DNA of 16,004 bases from an uncultured Lysobacteraceae bacterium (GTDB lineage Bacteria; Pseudomonadota; Gammaproteobacteria; Xanthomonadales; Xanthomonadaceae): NCBI GenBank assembly GCA_946480825.1, contig CAMLLG010000080.1:1-16004 (forward strand), written 5' to 3'. Position 1 is the first letter of the stretch. Every line of letters starts with the position of its first letter. Shown piece after piece: positions 1 to 8,344 of this stretch. The translations under genes and the position numbers were made by a program. A model generated the notes under the pieces. The model worked only from the letters and a program-made list of their open reading frames with translations. It did not search any database and was not told where the DNA came from.

Positions 1-216
1 CGCGCGCACGCCGACGCCCTGGTCGATGGCGTGCGAGCCGTCCTTGACGATGCCGTCCTCCATCGTCCAGCCCTCGCGGCGCGAATGCTGGAAATACAGA
101 TCGCCGAAGTCGATGCCCGGACCGAGCAGCAGACCGAAGGCGCGTTCGAGCCCGGCGTGATCGATTCCGGCGGGAGCGAGCAGGCGCGATTCGGGGAGAA
201 GCTGCATCGAAGACAT
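1..216 (-). CDS. tldD: TldD metalloprotease component, N-terminal 72 residues (runs off the left edge)
   Basis: Only the 5' end is in the window. The translation from the ATG at 216 gives a TldD N-terminus: a DLYFQ stretch, then EDGIVKDG and IDQGVGVRA, which match the start of E. coli TldD closely. TldD pairs with TldE (PmbA) as a zinc-dependent peptidase that degrades unfolded peptides and matures microcin B17 in E. coli. The zinc-binding part lies outside the window. It follows yhdP after 95 nt, the same order as E. coli rng-yhdP-tldD. A second in-frame ATG three codons downstream is possible. The ribosome-binding site before either is weak. Identification is by motif and synteny and is firm; the activity is inferred from the family. 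Confidence 0.93.
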   Translation of the reverse strand, partial: MSSMQLLPESRLLAPAGIDHAGLERAFGLLLGPGIDFGDLYFQHSRREGWTMEDGIVKDGSHAIDQGVGVRA

Positions 217-263
217 GGCGGTTCCGGAAAATGACGGCGTGAGGAAAGGATGGTGACGATGGC

Positions 264-282
264 CGCCGGTTTCAAACCGGCG
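264..282. repeat. 19-bp perfect inverted repeat between yhdP and tldD
   Basis: Nine-base arms CGCCGGTTT and AAACCGGCG flank a single C, in the 95-nt gap between the yhdP stop and the tldD start. It has no T-tract on the minus strand, so it is not a typical intrinsic terminator. It could be a REP-like extragenic palindrome or an mRNA-stabilising hairpin in the yhdP-tldD transcript. Confidence 0.6.
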
Positions 283-311
283 CCATGAAGCGGGCAGGCG
301 CTGGGCAACGC

Positions 312-3300
312 TCAGCCCGAACCCGGCTTGTCGCGCGACGATGCACCGGTGCGCTCCATCACTTCGACCTTGGGGTCTTTCCACGGCCCGGTGACGCGAT
401 AATGCCTGGCCGCGGCCTGCCCCAGCGGCTTCTGCAGCACCGCATTGGCGACCGCGCCCACCGCCGCACCGACCGGCCCACCGGCGATCGCACCGACCGC
501 GGTCAGCAGATTGCCTGTCTTGGGCAGCACCTCGATGGTCTGGTCGAAGGTCTGTGCGCGCAGATTCGCCGCACCGCGGATATTGATCCGCGCCGCCGGA
601 CCGTCGATTGCGAGATCGTCGCTGCGCGCGCTGCCGGCCGCGAACCGCACGGTGCCGGCGAGGGTGTTGAACGCGAACCCCTTGGAGAAGAAATCGCGGA
701 AATCCAGGGTCAGACGGCGCGGCAACTGCGCCAGACTCAGCAGACCCAGGACGCGGCCGGTGCCGCCGGGCTCCACTTCCACCAGCCGGCCGTCGCGCAC
801 GTCGAGCTTGAGACTGCCGTCCAGTGCACCGAGCTGGAACGCCATCGGCGTGCCGGGCCACTGCGCATCGAAGCGCACGTCGCCCTTGCCGCCGCCGACC
901 CGTCCGCCCATGCCGAAATCGTCGAGCAGCGACCCGAAATCCTCGCTGGCGAAGGTCGCGGCCAATCGCGTGCGCGCCGCGGCGCCGCGACCGTTCCAGT
1001 CGCCGGACGCATCGATGCGCCGCTTCGGCGCGCGGGTCTGCAACTGCACGATCTCCATGCCCGTCGCGGTGGGACGCGAGCGGAACTGCGCCTCGCCCAG
1101 CGCGGCGCGGGCGATGCGCAGGTCGTCGACGCGCAGATTGATCGCGGGAATCTTCGTCGGGTCGAAGCTCGTGCCGACCGGTGCGGGCGTCGCGATGCTC
1201 GCCGCGGCTGCGGTCGCCGCGGGCGCGCTGCGCCAGTGCAGGCGTTGCAGACGACCGGCGATGCTGCCGCCTTCGCCGTCCGGCACCAGCAGCGCGCCGG
1301 CCAGCGCGGCGCCGTCGAGCTGCACGGCGAGACCGCCGCTCGCGGGTGCGATCTGCAGGCGCGTGTCGGGGAACTGCGCGCCGAGCAGCGACAATCGATC
1401 CGCGACGACATCCGCGCGCCGCAGCGCCAGACGACCGCCGCTGTCGACCTGGGTCAATGCGATCCAACCGATGGCGTCCAGGGTCGAAGCACGGCCGCCG
1501 ATGATCAGCCCGGAAGGCGGCGGCGCTTCGGCCAACCGATCGGTGCCGAACGCGGCACGGATGCCGAGCTGTCCCTGCGTTTCCCGCGCGCGCAACGCCA
1601 GCCGCTGACCGAAGGCCAGCGCGATTTCGCCCTTGCCGAGCGGAAACTGCAGATCGAGCGTGGTCGGCAACGCGACACCGGGCGCCTTGTCCAGCGGCGC
1701 GGGCAGATCGAGCGCGGTGCCGACCAGATCGGAACGCAGCTGAAGCCGGGTGATCTGCGCGGCGGACTTGCCGCCCTTCGCACCCGCGGAGGCGGCGCCG
1801 ACCGGAATGGCGATGCCCGCGGTCCAGCGCGAGCGACCGCGCACGTGCGGTTTCAACCAGGCCAGTTCGGCGCTGCGCGCGAGCAGATCGTCGGTGGTCA
1901 TCGAGGCTTCGAGCTCCGCCTCGAAGCCCTGGCGTTTGTCGCGCACGTGGCCGGGGCCCGCGCGCAGCGAAAGCTTGCCTTCCTGGCGGTCGTACTGCGC
2001 GCGCAGGCCGTTGGCGCTGAAGCCGTTCTCGTCGTAGCGCGCGCGGCCGCTCACGCCCGAGAACGCCAGTTTCCACTCCGATTCGGCGAGGCGCGCGCCG
2101 CGCAGCTCGATCGCGCCCTCGATCTCCGCGCGCCGCGACGCGGGACCGTGCAGCGGCAGATCCAGGGCGAAGTCGACCGACGCCGGGCCGCTGGCCGACA
2201 GCGTCGAGAGAATGCCGGCGTGATCTTCGCGCAGCGGACTCTGCCGCATCAGACTCAGCAGCTTCGCCGCATCGGCATCCGCATGCGCCTCGATGTCGAG
2301 CGCGCCGTCGGTGAAATCGGGAATGCCGGCGTTGAAATCGCGGATGCCGACCTCGGCCAGGGCGGCACGGCCCGCGACCCGGAATCCGTTGGCGACGAAG
2401 GCGATGTCGGCGTCCATGTCGCCGGTCGCAGGCCACGCCTCGTGGAATTTCACGCGCATGTCCTGCAGCGTGGCGCGGGCATCGAACACGCCGGTCGGGG
2501 GCGCGCCCGCCACCGATTTGAACGGCCAGTGTTCGAGTTCGCCGGCGATCACCGCGCGTCCGTCGCGGACGTGGCCGGCGATCAGCGCGGTGTCCAGCCA
2601 GCGCACCAGCTGCGGCGACATGGCGTGCTTCGGCCAGAAGCGCTTGGCGGTCGGCGCCAGCGCGTCGTCGATCTCCGCGGCGACATCGATGCGCGGCGCG
2701 GTGCCGTCGCCCTGGAACCACAGACCGCCGCGGATATCCGCGCCATAGCCTTCGCCATCGATGCGCAGCGCCGGCGATTCCACCCGCCAGCCGCCGTCTT
2801 CGCGCCAGGCGATGGCTTCGCCGCGCAGGCCGACCACATGCGTCGGGCCGAACCCGCTAGGCCAGTCGAAACGCAACTTCGACGCCGGATCGAACGCGAA
2901 CACCAGACCGTCGCCGTCGCCGCGCAGGGTGCCGCCGAGGTCGGAGATGCCGGGCGAATGTCCGACCGGCGCGAAATGCAGGCCGCGCACCGACACGGCC
3001 GCATGCATCGCACCGCCGCGCAGACCGCCGACGCGCACCTGTTCCAGTACCGCGCCGGGCTTCGCCGCGGTCAACCAGGTGCGCAGCTTCGGAGCGAGAC
3101 GATCGCTGAGCGCGAACACCGCGAACAGCGGACCGGCATCGATGCGTTCGGCGCGCAGCCCGTAACGCTGACCGCCGGCGATCACCAGGCCATCCAGCAC
3201 CTGCGGCCGGCTTTTCGCGTCGGCATGCACGCGCAGACTCGGCGCATCGAGTCGCCACCCGTCTTTCTCCGCGCGCCAATGCGCGGTGGCCTTCAATTGC

Positions 3301-4214
3301 GAGAAGACCGCCATCGGCGCGGCGGCCACCGGCGCAGCTTCGACAGGTGCGGGCGCGGCCGCGGGCGACGGCGACACGGCCAGTGGCGCACCGCGCAGGC
3401 GCAGATCCTCGAGATCGCCCTCGACGGTGATCGCAGCGACCTGTCGTTTGCGCACGCTCGCCCACAGTTCGGCGCGACCGCGGCCGCCGGCGATGGTCAC
3501 GCCGGCCACGCGCAGCAGCGGCGACCATTCGGCGAGGTCGGCCTTGCGCGCCGCGGCGTAGAGCCGGCCGTCGCCGCGCGCGCGATCGAAATCCAGCACC
3601 ACGTCCACCGGCGCGGCGTCGCGGCGCATGCGCGCGCGCAGACCGCTGCGCACGCGCTCGCCGTTCACCTGCAGACGCAGATCGACATCGGGCACGGTGG
3701 TCTCGATGCCCAGCGACGGCGCCGAGATGCCCAGCCGCGCATCGATCACCTGCAGCTCGCCCAGGCCTTCCAGCGCACCGAGCGGATCGCCGCCCTGCGT
3801 ATCGCCGGGCAGACCGCGCACCTGCCAACGGCCGTCCTCGCCGCGTTCGAGCGTGAGCGCGAGATTGCGCACGCGCAGTTCGGTGAACGAACGCCCGGGC
3901 AACAGGCCGGCGTATTGCGACACCAGGATTTCCGCGGCGCCGATGGCGACCGCATCCTTGCCTTCGCCCACGCGCAGACCGTCGACCCGCAGCAGCGGCC
4001 CGCGACGGGTCCATTCGGTATCGAGCCGATCGAACGCCACCGGCCGCCCGGCGCGCGCGCTCAGCCATTCGGCGATGCGGTCAGGATGCCGTTCCGCCAG
4101 CGGCAACAACTGGCTCATCACCGCCGCGCCCAGCGCCAACAGCACCAGCGAGATCGCGGTGACGTACCACAGACTCCGGCGCGCCAGACGCAGACGGCGT
4201 CGCAGCGTCGTCAT
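312..4214 (-). CDS. yhdP: YhdP-family AsmA-like protein, outer-membrane phospholipid transport
   Basis: A protein of 1300 residues, close to the 1266 of E. coli YhdP. It starts with a basic N-terminus and one membrane segment (about residues 15-37), so the bulk is expected in the periplasm anchored to the inner membrane. The region after the anchor (RPVAFDRLDTEW, LLRVDGLRVG) is the typical YhdP/AsmA start. The rest is long repetitive beta-rich sequence as in AsmA-like bridge proteins. The C-terminus has the family pattern with ARHYRVTGPWKDPKVEVMER. In E. coli, YhdP works with TamB and YdbH to carry phospholipid to the outer membrane. It lies 30 nt downstream of rng and 95 nt upstream of tldD, the order seen in E. 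coli. The ATG at 4214 is preferred because it places the anchor at the N-terminus; its Shine-Dalgarno is poor. No frameshift is seen. Confidence 0.95.
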   Translation of the reverse strand: MTTLRRRLRLARRSLWYVTAISLVLLALGAAVMSQLLPLAERHPDRIAEWLSARAGRPVAFDRLDTEWTRRGPLLRVDGLRVGEGKDAVAIGAAEILVSQYAGLLPGRSFTELRVRNLALTLERGEDGRWQVRGLPGDTQGGDPLGALEGLGELQVIDARLGISAPSLGIETTVPDVDLRLQVNGERVRSGLRARMRRDAAPVDVVLDFDRARGDGRLYAAARKADLAEWSPLLRVAGVTIAGGRGRAELWASVRKRQVAAITVEGDLEDLRLRGAPLAVSPSPAAAPAPVEAAPVAAAPMAVFSQLKATAHWRAEKDGWRLDAPSLRVHADAKSRPQVLDGLVIAGGQRYGLRAERIDAGPLFAVFALSDRLAPKLRTWLTAAKPGAVLEQVRVGGLRGGAMHAAVSVRGLHFAPVGHSPGISDLGGTLRGDGDGLVFAFDPASKLRFDWPSGFGPTHVVGLRGEAIAWREDGGWRVESPALRIDGEGYGADIRGGLWFQGDGTAPRIDVAAEIDDALAPTAKRFWPKHAMSPQLVRWLDTALIAGHVRDGRAVIAGELEHWPFKSVAGAPPTGVFDARATLQDMRVKFHEAWPATGDMDADIAFVANGFRVAGRAALAEVGIRDFNAGIPDFTDGALDIEAHADADAAKLLSLMRQSPLREDHAGILSTLSASGPASVDFALDLPLHGPASRRAEIEGAIELRGARLAESEWKLAFSGVSGRARYDENGFSANGLRAQYDRQEGKLSLRAGPGHVRDKRQGFEAELEASMTTDDLLARSAELAWLKPHVRGRSRWTAGIAIPVGAASAGAKGGKSAAQITRLQLRSDLVGTALDLPAPLDKAPGVALPTTLDLQFPLGKGEIALAFGQRLALRARETQGQLGIRAAFGTDRLAEAPPPSGLIIGGRASTLDAIGWIALTQVDSGGRLALRRADVVADRLSLLGAQFPDTRLQIAPASGGLAVQLDGAALAGALLVPDGEGGSIAGRLQRLHWRSAPAATAAAASIATPAPVGTSFDPTKIPAINLRVDDLRIARAALGEAQFRSRPTATGMEIVQLQTRAPKRRIDASGDWNGRGAAARTRLAATFASEDFGSLLDDFGMGGRVGGGKGDVRFDAQWPGTPMAFQLGALDGSLKLDVRDGRLVEVEPGGTGRVLGLLSLAQLPRRLTLDFRDFFSKGFAFNTLAGTVRFAAGSARSDDLAIDGPAARINIRGAANLRAQTFDQTIEVLPKTGNLLTAVGAIAGGPVGAAVGAVANAVLQKPLGQAAARHYRVTGPWKDPKVEVMERTGASSRDKPGSG

Positions 4215-4244
4215 CCGCGCGCGGCCACGACCGATGCCTGCGGA

Positions 4245-5810
4245 TCAGAGCAGCACGACATCGAACTGCTCCTGCGTGTACTGCTCGTCCGCCTGGAAGC
4301 GGATCGACTTGCCGAGGAATTCCTCCAGTTCGGCGACCGCCGGCGATTCCTCCTCGGTGATGCGCGCGACGACCTTCGGCGATGCGATCACCAGCAGGCG
4401 CGCGGCCTCGAACTGGCGCACGGCGCGGGTGATCTCGCGGAAGATCTCGTAGGTCACGGTCTCGGCGGTCTTCAGCGTGCCGCGGCCGCCGCATTCGTGG
4501 CAGGGCTCGGACAACTGGCGCTGCAGACTTTCGATGGTGCGCTTGCGGGTCATCTCCACCAGGCCCAGCGGCGAGAAATCGTAGACCGTGGTCTTGGCGT
4601 GATCGCGCGCGAGCGATTTCTCCAGCGTGCGCAGCACCTGGCGGCGATGCTCGGGATCGACCATGTCGATGAAGTCGATGATGATGATGCCGCCCAGATT
4701 GCGCAGCCGCAGTTGCCGCGCCACCGCCTGCGCGGCTTCGAGATTGGTGCGGTAGACCGTCTCTTCGAGATTGCGCTGACCGAGGAACGAACCGGTGTTC
4801 ACGTCGACCGTGGTCATCGCCTCGGTCTGGTCGATCACCAGGTAGCCGCCGGACTTCAGCGGCACTTCCTTGTCGAGCGCGCGCTGGATCTCGTCTTCCA
4901 CGCCGTAGAGATCGAACACCGGGCGCGCGCCGCCGTAATGTTCGATCTTCTCCGCGAGGCCCGGCATGTACTGCGCCGCGAACGCGCGCAGGCGGTCGCA
5001 GGTTTCGCGCGAATCGACCTTGACCTTCTCCACGTCGCGGCGGATCAGATCGCGCACCGCGCGCATCGGCAGGCTGAGGTCCTCGTAGACGCACTGACCG
5101 ACACCGGCGGTGCGCACGTTCTGTTCGATCAGCGCCCAGGCGCGGCCGAGATAGGCGATGTCTTCCGCCAGCGCTTCGGCGGGCTGGCCTTCGGCGTTGG
5201 TGCGCACGATGTAGCCGGGTTGCGTCGCAGCGTGGCCGGCGCCGTTCTGACCCGACACCAGCGCTTTGAGGCGCTGGCGTTCGGCCTCGTCCTCGATCCG
5301 CGAGGACACGCCGATCACTTTCGACTGCGGCAGCAGCACGAGATAGCGCGACGGAATGCTGATCTGGGTGGTCAGGCGCGCGCCCTTGCTGCCGATCGGG
5401 TCTTTCACCACCTGAACCACGATCTCCTGACCTTCGCGCAGCAGTTCGGTGATCGACGGCACGACCTGCGGCTGCGTCGTCGGCGCTGCGGCCGGCGGTG
5501 CGGCGATCACCGGCTCGCCCTCGCCGTCCACCGCACTCTCGAGCGCGGTCTCCAGCGCGCGTTCGCCGCTCGGCGCGGCGGCGGCGCGGAAGATATCGTT
5601 CGCGTGCAGGAATGCGGCGCGGTCGAGGCCGATCTCCACGAACGCGGCCTGCATGCCGGGCATCACCCGCTGCACCCGGCCCTTGTAGATGTTGCCGACC
5701 ACGCCGCGGCGCCAGCCGCGCTCGATGTGCAGTTCCTGCAGCATGCCGTTCTCGACGACGGCGACCCGGGTTTCGCGCGGGGTGACGTTGACCAGAATCT
5801 CTTCGCTCAT
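4245..5810 (-). CDS. rng: Ribonuclease G
   Basis: A protein of 521 residues (E. coli RNase G has 489). RNase G is the endoribonuclease that matures the 5' end of 16S rRNA and takes part in mRNA decay. The N-terminal S1-like region carries [19 protein letters not shown] (about residues 40-58). The DNase I-like domain has the metal-binding acidic residues: Asp336 in TTVDVNTG and Asp379 in IIIIDFIDM, spaced 43 apart as Asp303 and Asp346 are in RNase E. The Zn-link cysteines are Cys437 and Cys440 (CHEC). The C-terminus QEQFDVVLL matches the RNase G end, so no RNase E-type scaffold tail is present. Residues about 75-118 form an Ala/Pro-rich linker inside the S1 region, roughly 25 residues longer than in E. 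coli. The start at 5810 overlaps the maf stop as ATGA, suggesting translational coupling. An upstream in-frame extension to 6026 lies inside maf and is not used. Confidence 0.96.
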   Translation of the reverse strand: MSEEILVNVTPRETRVAVVENGMLQELHIERGWRRGVVGNIYKGRVQRVMPGMQAAFVEIGLDRAAFLHANDIFRAAAAPSGERALETALESAVDGEGEPVIAAPPAAAPTTQPQVVPSITELLREGQEIVVQVVKDPIGSKGARLTTQISIPSRYLVLLPQSKVIGVSSRIEDEAERQRLKALVSGQNGAGHAATQPGYIVRTNAEGQPAEALAEDIAYLGRAWALIEQNVRTAGVGQCVYEDLSLPMRAVRDLIRRDVEKVKVDSRETCDRLRAFAAQYMPGLAEKIEHYGGARPVFDLYGVEDEIQRALDKEVPLKSGGYLVIDQTEAMTTVDVNTGSFLGQRNLEETVYRTNLEAAQAVARQLRLRNLGGIIIIDFIDMVDPEHRRQVLRTLEKSLARDHAKTTVYDFSPLGLVEMTRKRTIESLQRQLSEPCHECGGRGTLKTAETVTYEIFREITRAVRQFEAARLLVIASPKVVARITEEESPAVAELEEFLGKSIRFQADEQYTQEQFDVVLL

Positions 5811-6451
5811 CGCATCGGCTCCTGCCCGTCCCCGAGCTCTTGGCCTTCGTGGGCGGTGGACAGGCCGACTGGGCGCAGGCCGACAGGGAACAGACCGAAA
5901 CCGCGAAGCAACGATGCGGTTTCGTGCAGCGGCAGCCCCATCACCCCGGAATGACTGCCGGACAGATGCGAGACGAACGCCTGGGCCATGCCCTGGATGG
6001 CATAGGCGCCGGCCTTGCCGTCCCACTCGCCGGTGGCGAGATAGGCGGCGATGTCGTCCTCGCTCATCGCCTCGAAGGTGACCTCCGATACCGACACCGC
6101 CTGCAGCTCGCGACCTGCCGACACCATCGAGACCGCGGAGATCACCGCGTGGGTGCGGCCCGAGAGGCTGCGCAGCATGGCCGCGGCATCCGCGGCATCG
6201 ACCGGCTTGCCGTAGATGCGTCCGTCGAGGACCACTTCGGTGTCCGCGCCCAACACAACCGCTTCCGGTTGCCCGGCCAATCGCAACAGTCCGGCACCGG
6301 CCTTTTCGCGGGCGACCCGGCGCACGTACTCTTCCGGCGGCTCCGCGGGCGCGGGCGACTCGGGAATGTCCAGATCGAGAATGCCGAAGTCGAGGCCGAG
6401 CATGCTCAGCAGTTCGCGGCGACGGGGGGATTTCGAGGCAAGATGCAGCAT
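5807..6451 (-). CDS. maf: Maf-family nucleoside triphosphate pyrophosphatase (YhdE type, dTTP/UTP)
   Basis: A protein of 214 residues. The N-terminus [12 protein letters not shown] is the Maf signature, and [11 protein letters not shown] carries the catalytic Asp70, the same number as in E. coli YhdE. Lys82 (YGKP) and the segment [22 protein letters not shown] complete the YhdE pattern. Maf proteins hydrolyse non-canonical or excess nucleotides to monophosphates and affect cell division. The YhdE subtype (dTTP, UTP and modified pyrimidine nucleotides) is inferred from sequence similarity and from the position directly before rng, as in E. coli. The C-terminus has about 25 extra residues after the conserved [11 protein letters not shown] region, ending at the ATGA overlap with rng. 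The ATG at 6451 starts exactly at the conserved N-terminus; an in-frame start at 6520 would add an unconserved tail and is rejected. Confidence 0.94.
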   Translation of the reverse strand: MLHLASKSPRRRELLSMLGLDFGILDLDIPESPAPAEPPEEYVRRVAREKAGAGLLRLAGQPEAVVLGADTEVVLDGRIYGKPVDAADAAAMLRSLSGRTHAVISAVSMVSAGRELQAVSVSEVTFEAMSEDDIAAYLATGEWDGKAGAYAIQGMAQAFVSHLSGSHSGVMGLPLHETASLLRGFGLFPVGLRPVGLSTAHEGQELGDGQEPMR

Positions 6452-6457
6452 CGGGCT

Positions 6458-6487
6458 AGGATACCCTGCGGACCGCTGCCGCCTGAA
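6458..6487 (-). promoter_or_regulatory. Possible maf promoter giving a near-leaderless mRNA
   Basis: On the minus strand a -10-like TATCCT (6463 to 6458) lies 6 nt before the maf ATG, with a weak -35-like TTCAGG (6487 to 6482) 18 nt upstream. Initiation a few bases after the -10 would fall close to the start codon, and no Shine-Dalgarno is visible there. The -35 matches the consensus at only three of six bases, so this is tentative. Confidence 0.25.
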
Positions 6488-6564
6488 CGCGATCTTGTCG
6501 CGAACCCTGACCGGGCTCACAGTGCGTTCACCCGTCTGCCCCGACCCTCACCGGAGGCATCACC

Positions 6565-7356
6565 ATGGAGACCCGCATGACTCACGCTCGCATCACTCAG
6601 GTCCGCACATTTCACCGCCGCATCGATCGCCCCCGCGGTCTGTCCCGCATTTTTGCCGCCGCCGTCGCCACCCTTTTCGCATCGGGCCTCGCCATGACCG
6701 CATCCGCACAGTCGCCCCAGCCCGCCAACGACGGCACCCTGCTGTCGGTCACCGCCGATGCCACGGCCAGCCGCGCGCCCGACATCGCCACGCTGTCCAG
6801 CGGTGTGGTCACCCAGGCCGCCGACGCCAACGGCGCGATGCGCGCCAATGCCGAGCAGATGACGAAGGTGATGGCCGCGATCAAGGCCGCCGGCATCGCC
6901 GAACGCGACGTGCAGACCGCCGGCAACAGCCTGTATCCGCAATACCGCTACGCCGAGAACCAGCCGCCGGCGATCACCGGCTACCAGGCCAGCAACACCG
7001 TCAACGTCAAGGTCCGCGACCTCTCGAAACTGGGCAAGGTGCTCGACGCGCTGGTCGCCAGCGGCGCCAACCAGATCAACGGCCCGACCTTCGAAATCGA
7101 CGAACCCGAAGCGGCCTACGACGAGGCCCGTCGCAATGCGCTGAAGAAGGCCCAGGCTCGTGCCGAGATGTACGCCGCATCGCTCGGCCTGCGCGTGCGC
7201 CGGATCGTCAGCATCGGCGAAGGCGGCGGCTTCAATCCGCCCGGCCCGATGCCGGTGATGAAGATGGCCGCCATGGACGCGCGCGAAACGCCGGTGTCGC
7301 CGGGCGAAAATTCGCTGTCGGCCAGCCTCAACGTGGTGTTCGAACTGGGCAAGTGA
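6565..7356 (+). CDS. Secreted SIMPL (DUF541, YggE-like) domain protein
   Basis: A protein of 263 residues. It has a long basic n-region, a hydrophobic stretch at about residues 29-45 (IFAAAVATLFASGLAMT) and a likely signal peptidase I site after ASA at residue 48, so it should be periplasmic. The mature part is a SIMPL domain: LLSVTADATASRAPDIATLSSGVV at its start, then IAERDVQTAGNSLYPQY, ITGYQASNTVNVKVRDL, and a C-terminal ARRNALKKAQARAEMYA helix followed by a final beta-strand pair ending SASLNVVFELGK. SIMPL proteins such as E. coli YggE are linked to envelope and oxidative stress tolerance, but no biochemical activity is settled. The start has GGAGG at 6553-6557, 7 nt before the ATG. It is divergent from maf and followed by a strong terminator, so it is probably monocistronic. 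Confidence 0.9.
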   Translation: METRMTHARITQVRTFHRRIDRPRGLSRIFAAAVATLFASGLAMTASAQSPQPANDGTLLSVTADATASRAPDIATLSSGVVTQAADANGAMRANAEQMTKVMAAIKAAGIAERDVQTAGNSLYPQYRYAENQPPAITGYQASNTVNVKVRDLSKLGKVLDALVASGANQINGPTFEIDEPEAAYDEARRNALKKAQARAEMYAASLGLRVRRIVSIGEGGGFNPPGPMPVMKMAAMDARETPVSPGENSLSASLNVVFELGK

Positions 7357-7389
7357 CACGCGGCGTTCGCCTCTCCACCGTTTCGCACG

Positions 7390-7419
7390 ACACCCGCCGC
7401 CCGGCGGGTGTTTTGTTTT
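7390..7419 (+). terminator. Intrinsic terminator after the SIMPL gene
   Basis: The stem ACACCCGCC pairs with GGCGGGTGT around the loop GCCC, followed at once by TTTTGTTTT. It begins 33 nt after the SIMPL stop codon. This is a textbook rho-independent structure and separates the SIMPL gene from tonB. Confidence 0.92.
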
Positions 7420-7428
7420 CCGGCCGTC

Positions 7429-7449
7429 ATTTTCCGAGGCCTGGAAAAT
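7429..7449. promoter_or_regulatory. Inverted repeat upstream of tonB, possible operator
   Basis: ATTTTCC and GGAAAAT are 7-base arms separated by 7 bases. The element is AT-rich in an otherwise GC-rich stretch, lies just after the SIMPL terminator and begins 94 nt before the tonB start. It has operator-like geometry, but I do not recognise it as a Fur box or another named site. Confidence 0.35.
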
Positions 7450-7522
7450 ATGTTCGCGGGCTTAACCCCCGCCGAACCCATGCCGCGTTTGCACCGTCGT
7501 CCCCAACCGATGGAGGTGCCCC

Positions 7523-8218
7523 ATGGTTCTGGTCCAACGCCACTCTTCCCGCGCCGACGCCGGCGGCCTCGCGCAGGCCTTCGCCCGGATCCAGCCCGTC
7601 CGCATCGTCGGCATGGCCGGCGCCATCGCGCTCAACGCCGCCGCGCTGATGCTGTTGCTGGTGCCGGTATCGGCCCCGATGCGGACCGTCGACGCCGAGA
7701 ACCCGCCGGTGATCTTCATCGAGCCCAAGGCACCGCCGCCCCCGCCGCCGCCGATCGAGGAAGTGCCGGTGGTCCGCCCGCGGACGGAGACACCGATGCC
7801 GCAGGTGCAACAGCCGCCGCAGCCGCAACCGCCGGTGCAGGAAGAAGCGGTGGTCGCGGAGGGCAACACCTACGTGCCCCCCGTCGAGACCGTCGACACC
7901 GTGTCCCTGCCGGTCCAGCCGGATCCCGGCCCCTTGACCAGCACGCGACTGGAATACGCGTCGGCCCCGGCCCCGGCCTATCCCCGCGAGGCCATCCTCG
8001 ACGGCATCGAAGGCACCGTGCTGTTGAAGGTGCTGGTGGGCGTGGACGGCAAGCCGCTGTCGGTGGAGATCGAACGCAGCAGCGGCAATCGTCGTCTCGA
8101 CGACGCCGCACGCCGGCAGGTGCTCCGCCGGTGGCTGTTCAAGCCGGCGATCCGCGACGGCCAGGCGGTGCAGGTCTACGGCATGGTCCCGGTGAATTTC
8201 AGCCTCACGCGCGACTGA
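7523..8218 (+). CDS. tonB: TonB energy transducer
   Basis: A protein of 231 residues with the full TonB plan. A short cytoplasmic N-terminus is followed by one transmembrane helix at about residues 27-50. A Pro-rich periplasmic spacer comes next (a run of seven prolines near residues 71-77, then Pro/Gln-rich sequence to about 145). The C-terminal domain starts at AYPREA (Tyr153) with EGTVLLKVLVGVDGKP and RRWLFKPA. TonB links the ExbB-ExbD proton motor to TonB-dependent outer-membrane receptors for iron chelates, cobalamin or glycans. In the helix, Asn38 sits where I align the key His20 of E. coli TonB, and Ala34 where Ser16 sits. GGAGGT at 7512-7517 is 5 nt from the ATG. No exbB or exbD is adjacent. 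Strong terminators lie on both sides, so it is a single-gene unit. It could serve a subset of receptors rather than being the main TonB. Confidence 0.93.
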   Translation: MVLVQRHSSRADAGGLAQAFARIQPVRIVGMAGAIALNAAALMLLLVPVSAPMRTVDAENPPVIFIEPKAPPPPPPPIEEVPVVRPRTETPMPQVQQPPQPQPPVQEEAVVAEGNTYVPPVETVDTVSLPVQPDPGPLTSTRLEYASAPAPAYPREAILDGIEGTVLLKVLVGVDGKPLSVEIERSSGNRRLDDAARRQVLRRWLFKPAIRDGQAVQVYGMVPVNFSLTRD

Positions 8219-8281
8219 GGCCGGCGCCCTTCTTCGCGGCCGATCGGGGCAGACGTCCGAAGCCATTCCCCGTCGCGACGC

Positions 8282-8320
8282 GCCCTGCCGGACATCCCCA
8301 GGTCCGGCAGGGCTTTCTTT
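8282..8320 (+). terminator. Intrinsic terminator after tonB
   Basis: A 12-base stem, GCCCTGCCGGAC with GTCCGGCAGGGC, encloses an 8-base loop and is followed by TTTCTTT. It lies about 64 nt after the tonB stop. Confidence 0.92.
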
Positions 8321-8326
8321 CCTCGG

Positions 8327-8344
8327 CATGTCGACCTCGACATG
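8327..8344. promoter_or_regulatory. 18-bp palindrome upstream of the alkene reductase, possible operator
   Basis: Perfect 8-base arms CATGTCGA and TCGACATG flank CC. It lies just after the tonB terminator and about 190 nt before the reductase start. The size and symmetry suit a dimeric repressor such as a TetR- or HxlR-type protein, families that often control Old Yellow Enzymes. No such regulator gene is in the window, so the role is inference only. Confidence 0.4.

Noticed and set aside
285..5954. Open plus-strand frame of 1889 codons antisense to yhdP, rng and part of maf
   Set aside because: It is a shadow of GC-rich codon bias. The translation is Arg/Ala/Gln/His-rich without domains, while the opposite strand encodes well-conserved proteins over the same span.
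5811..6026. N-terminal extension of RNase G
   Set aside because: It lies inside maf. The conserved RNase G start is at 5810 with the ATGA overlap.
225..7436. Shared 13-mer CCGTCATTTTCCG upstream of tldD (225-237, minus) and upstream of tonB (7424-7436, plus)
   Set aside because: A 13-base match between two places in a 16-kb window is expected by chance, and only two copies are seen.
7731..7755. CCG-rich tandem repeat
   Set aside because: It encodes the proline run of the TonB periplasmic spacer, a normal feature of the family.
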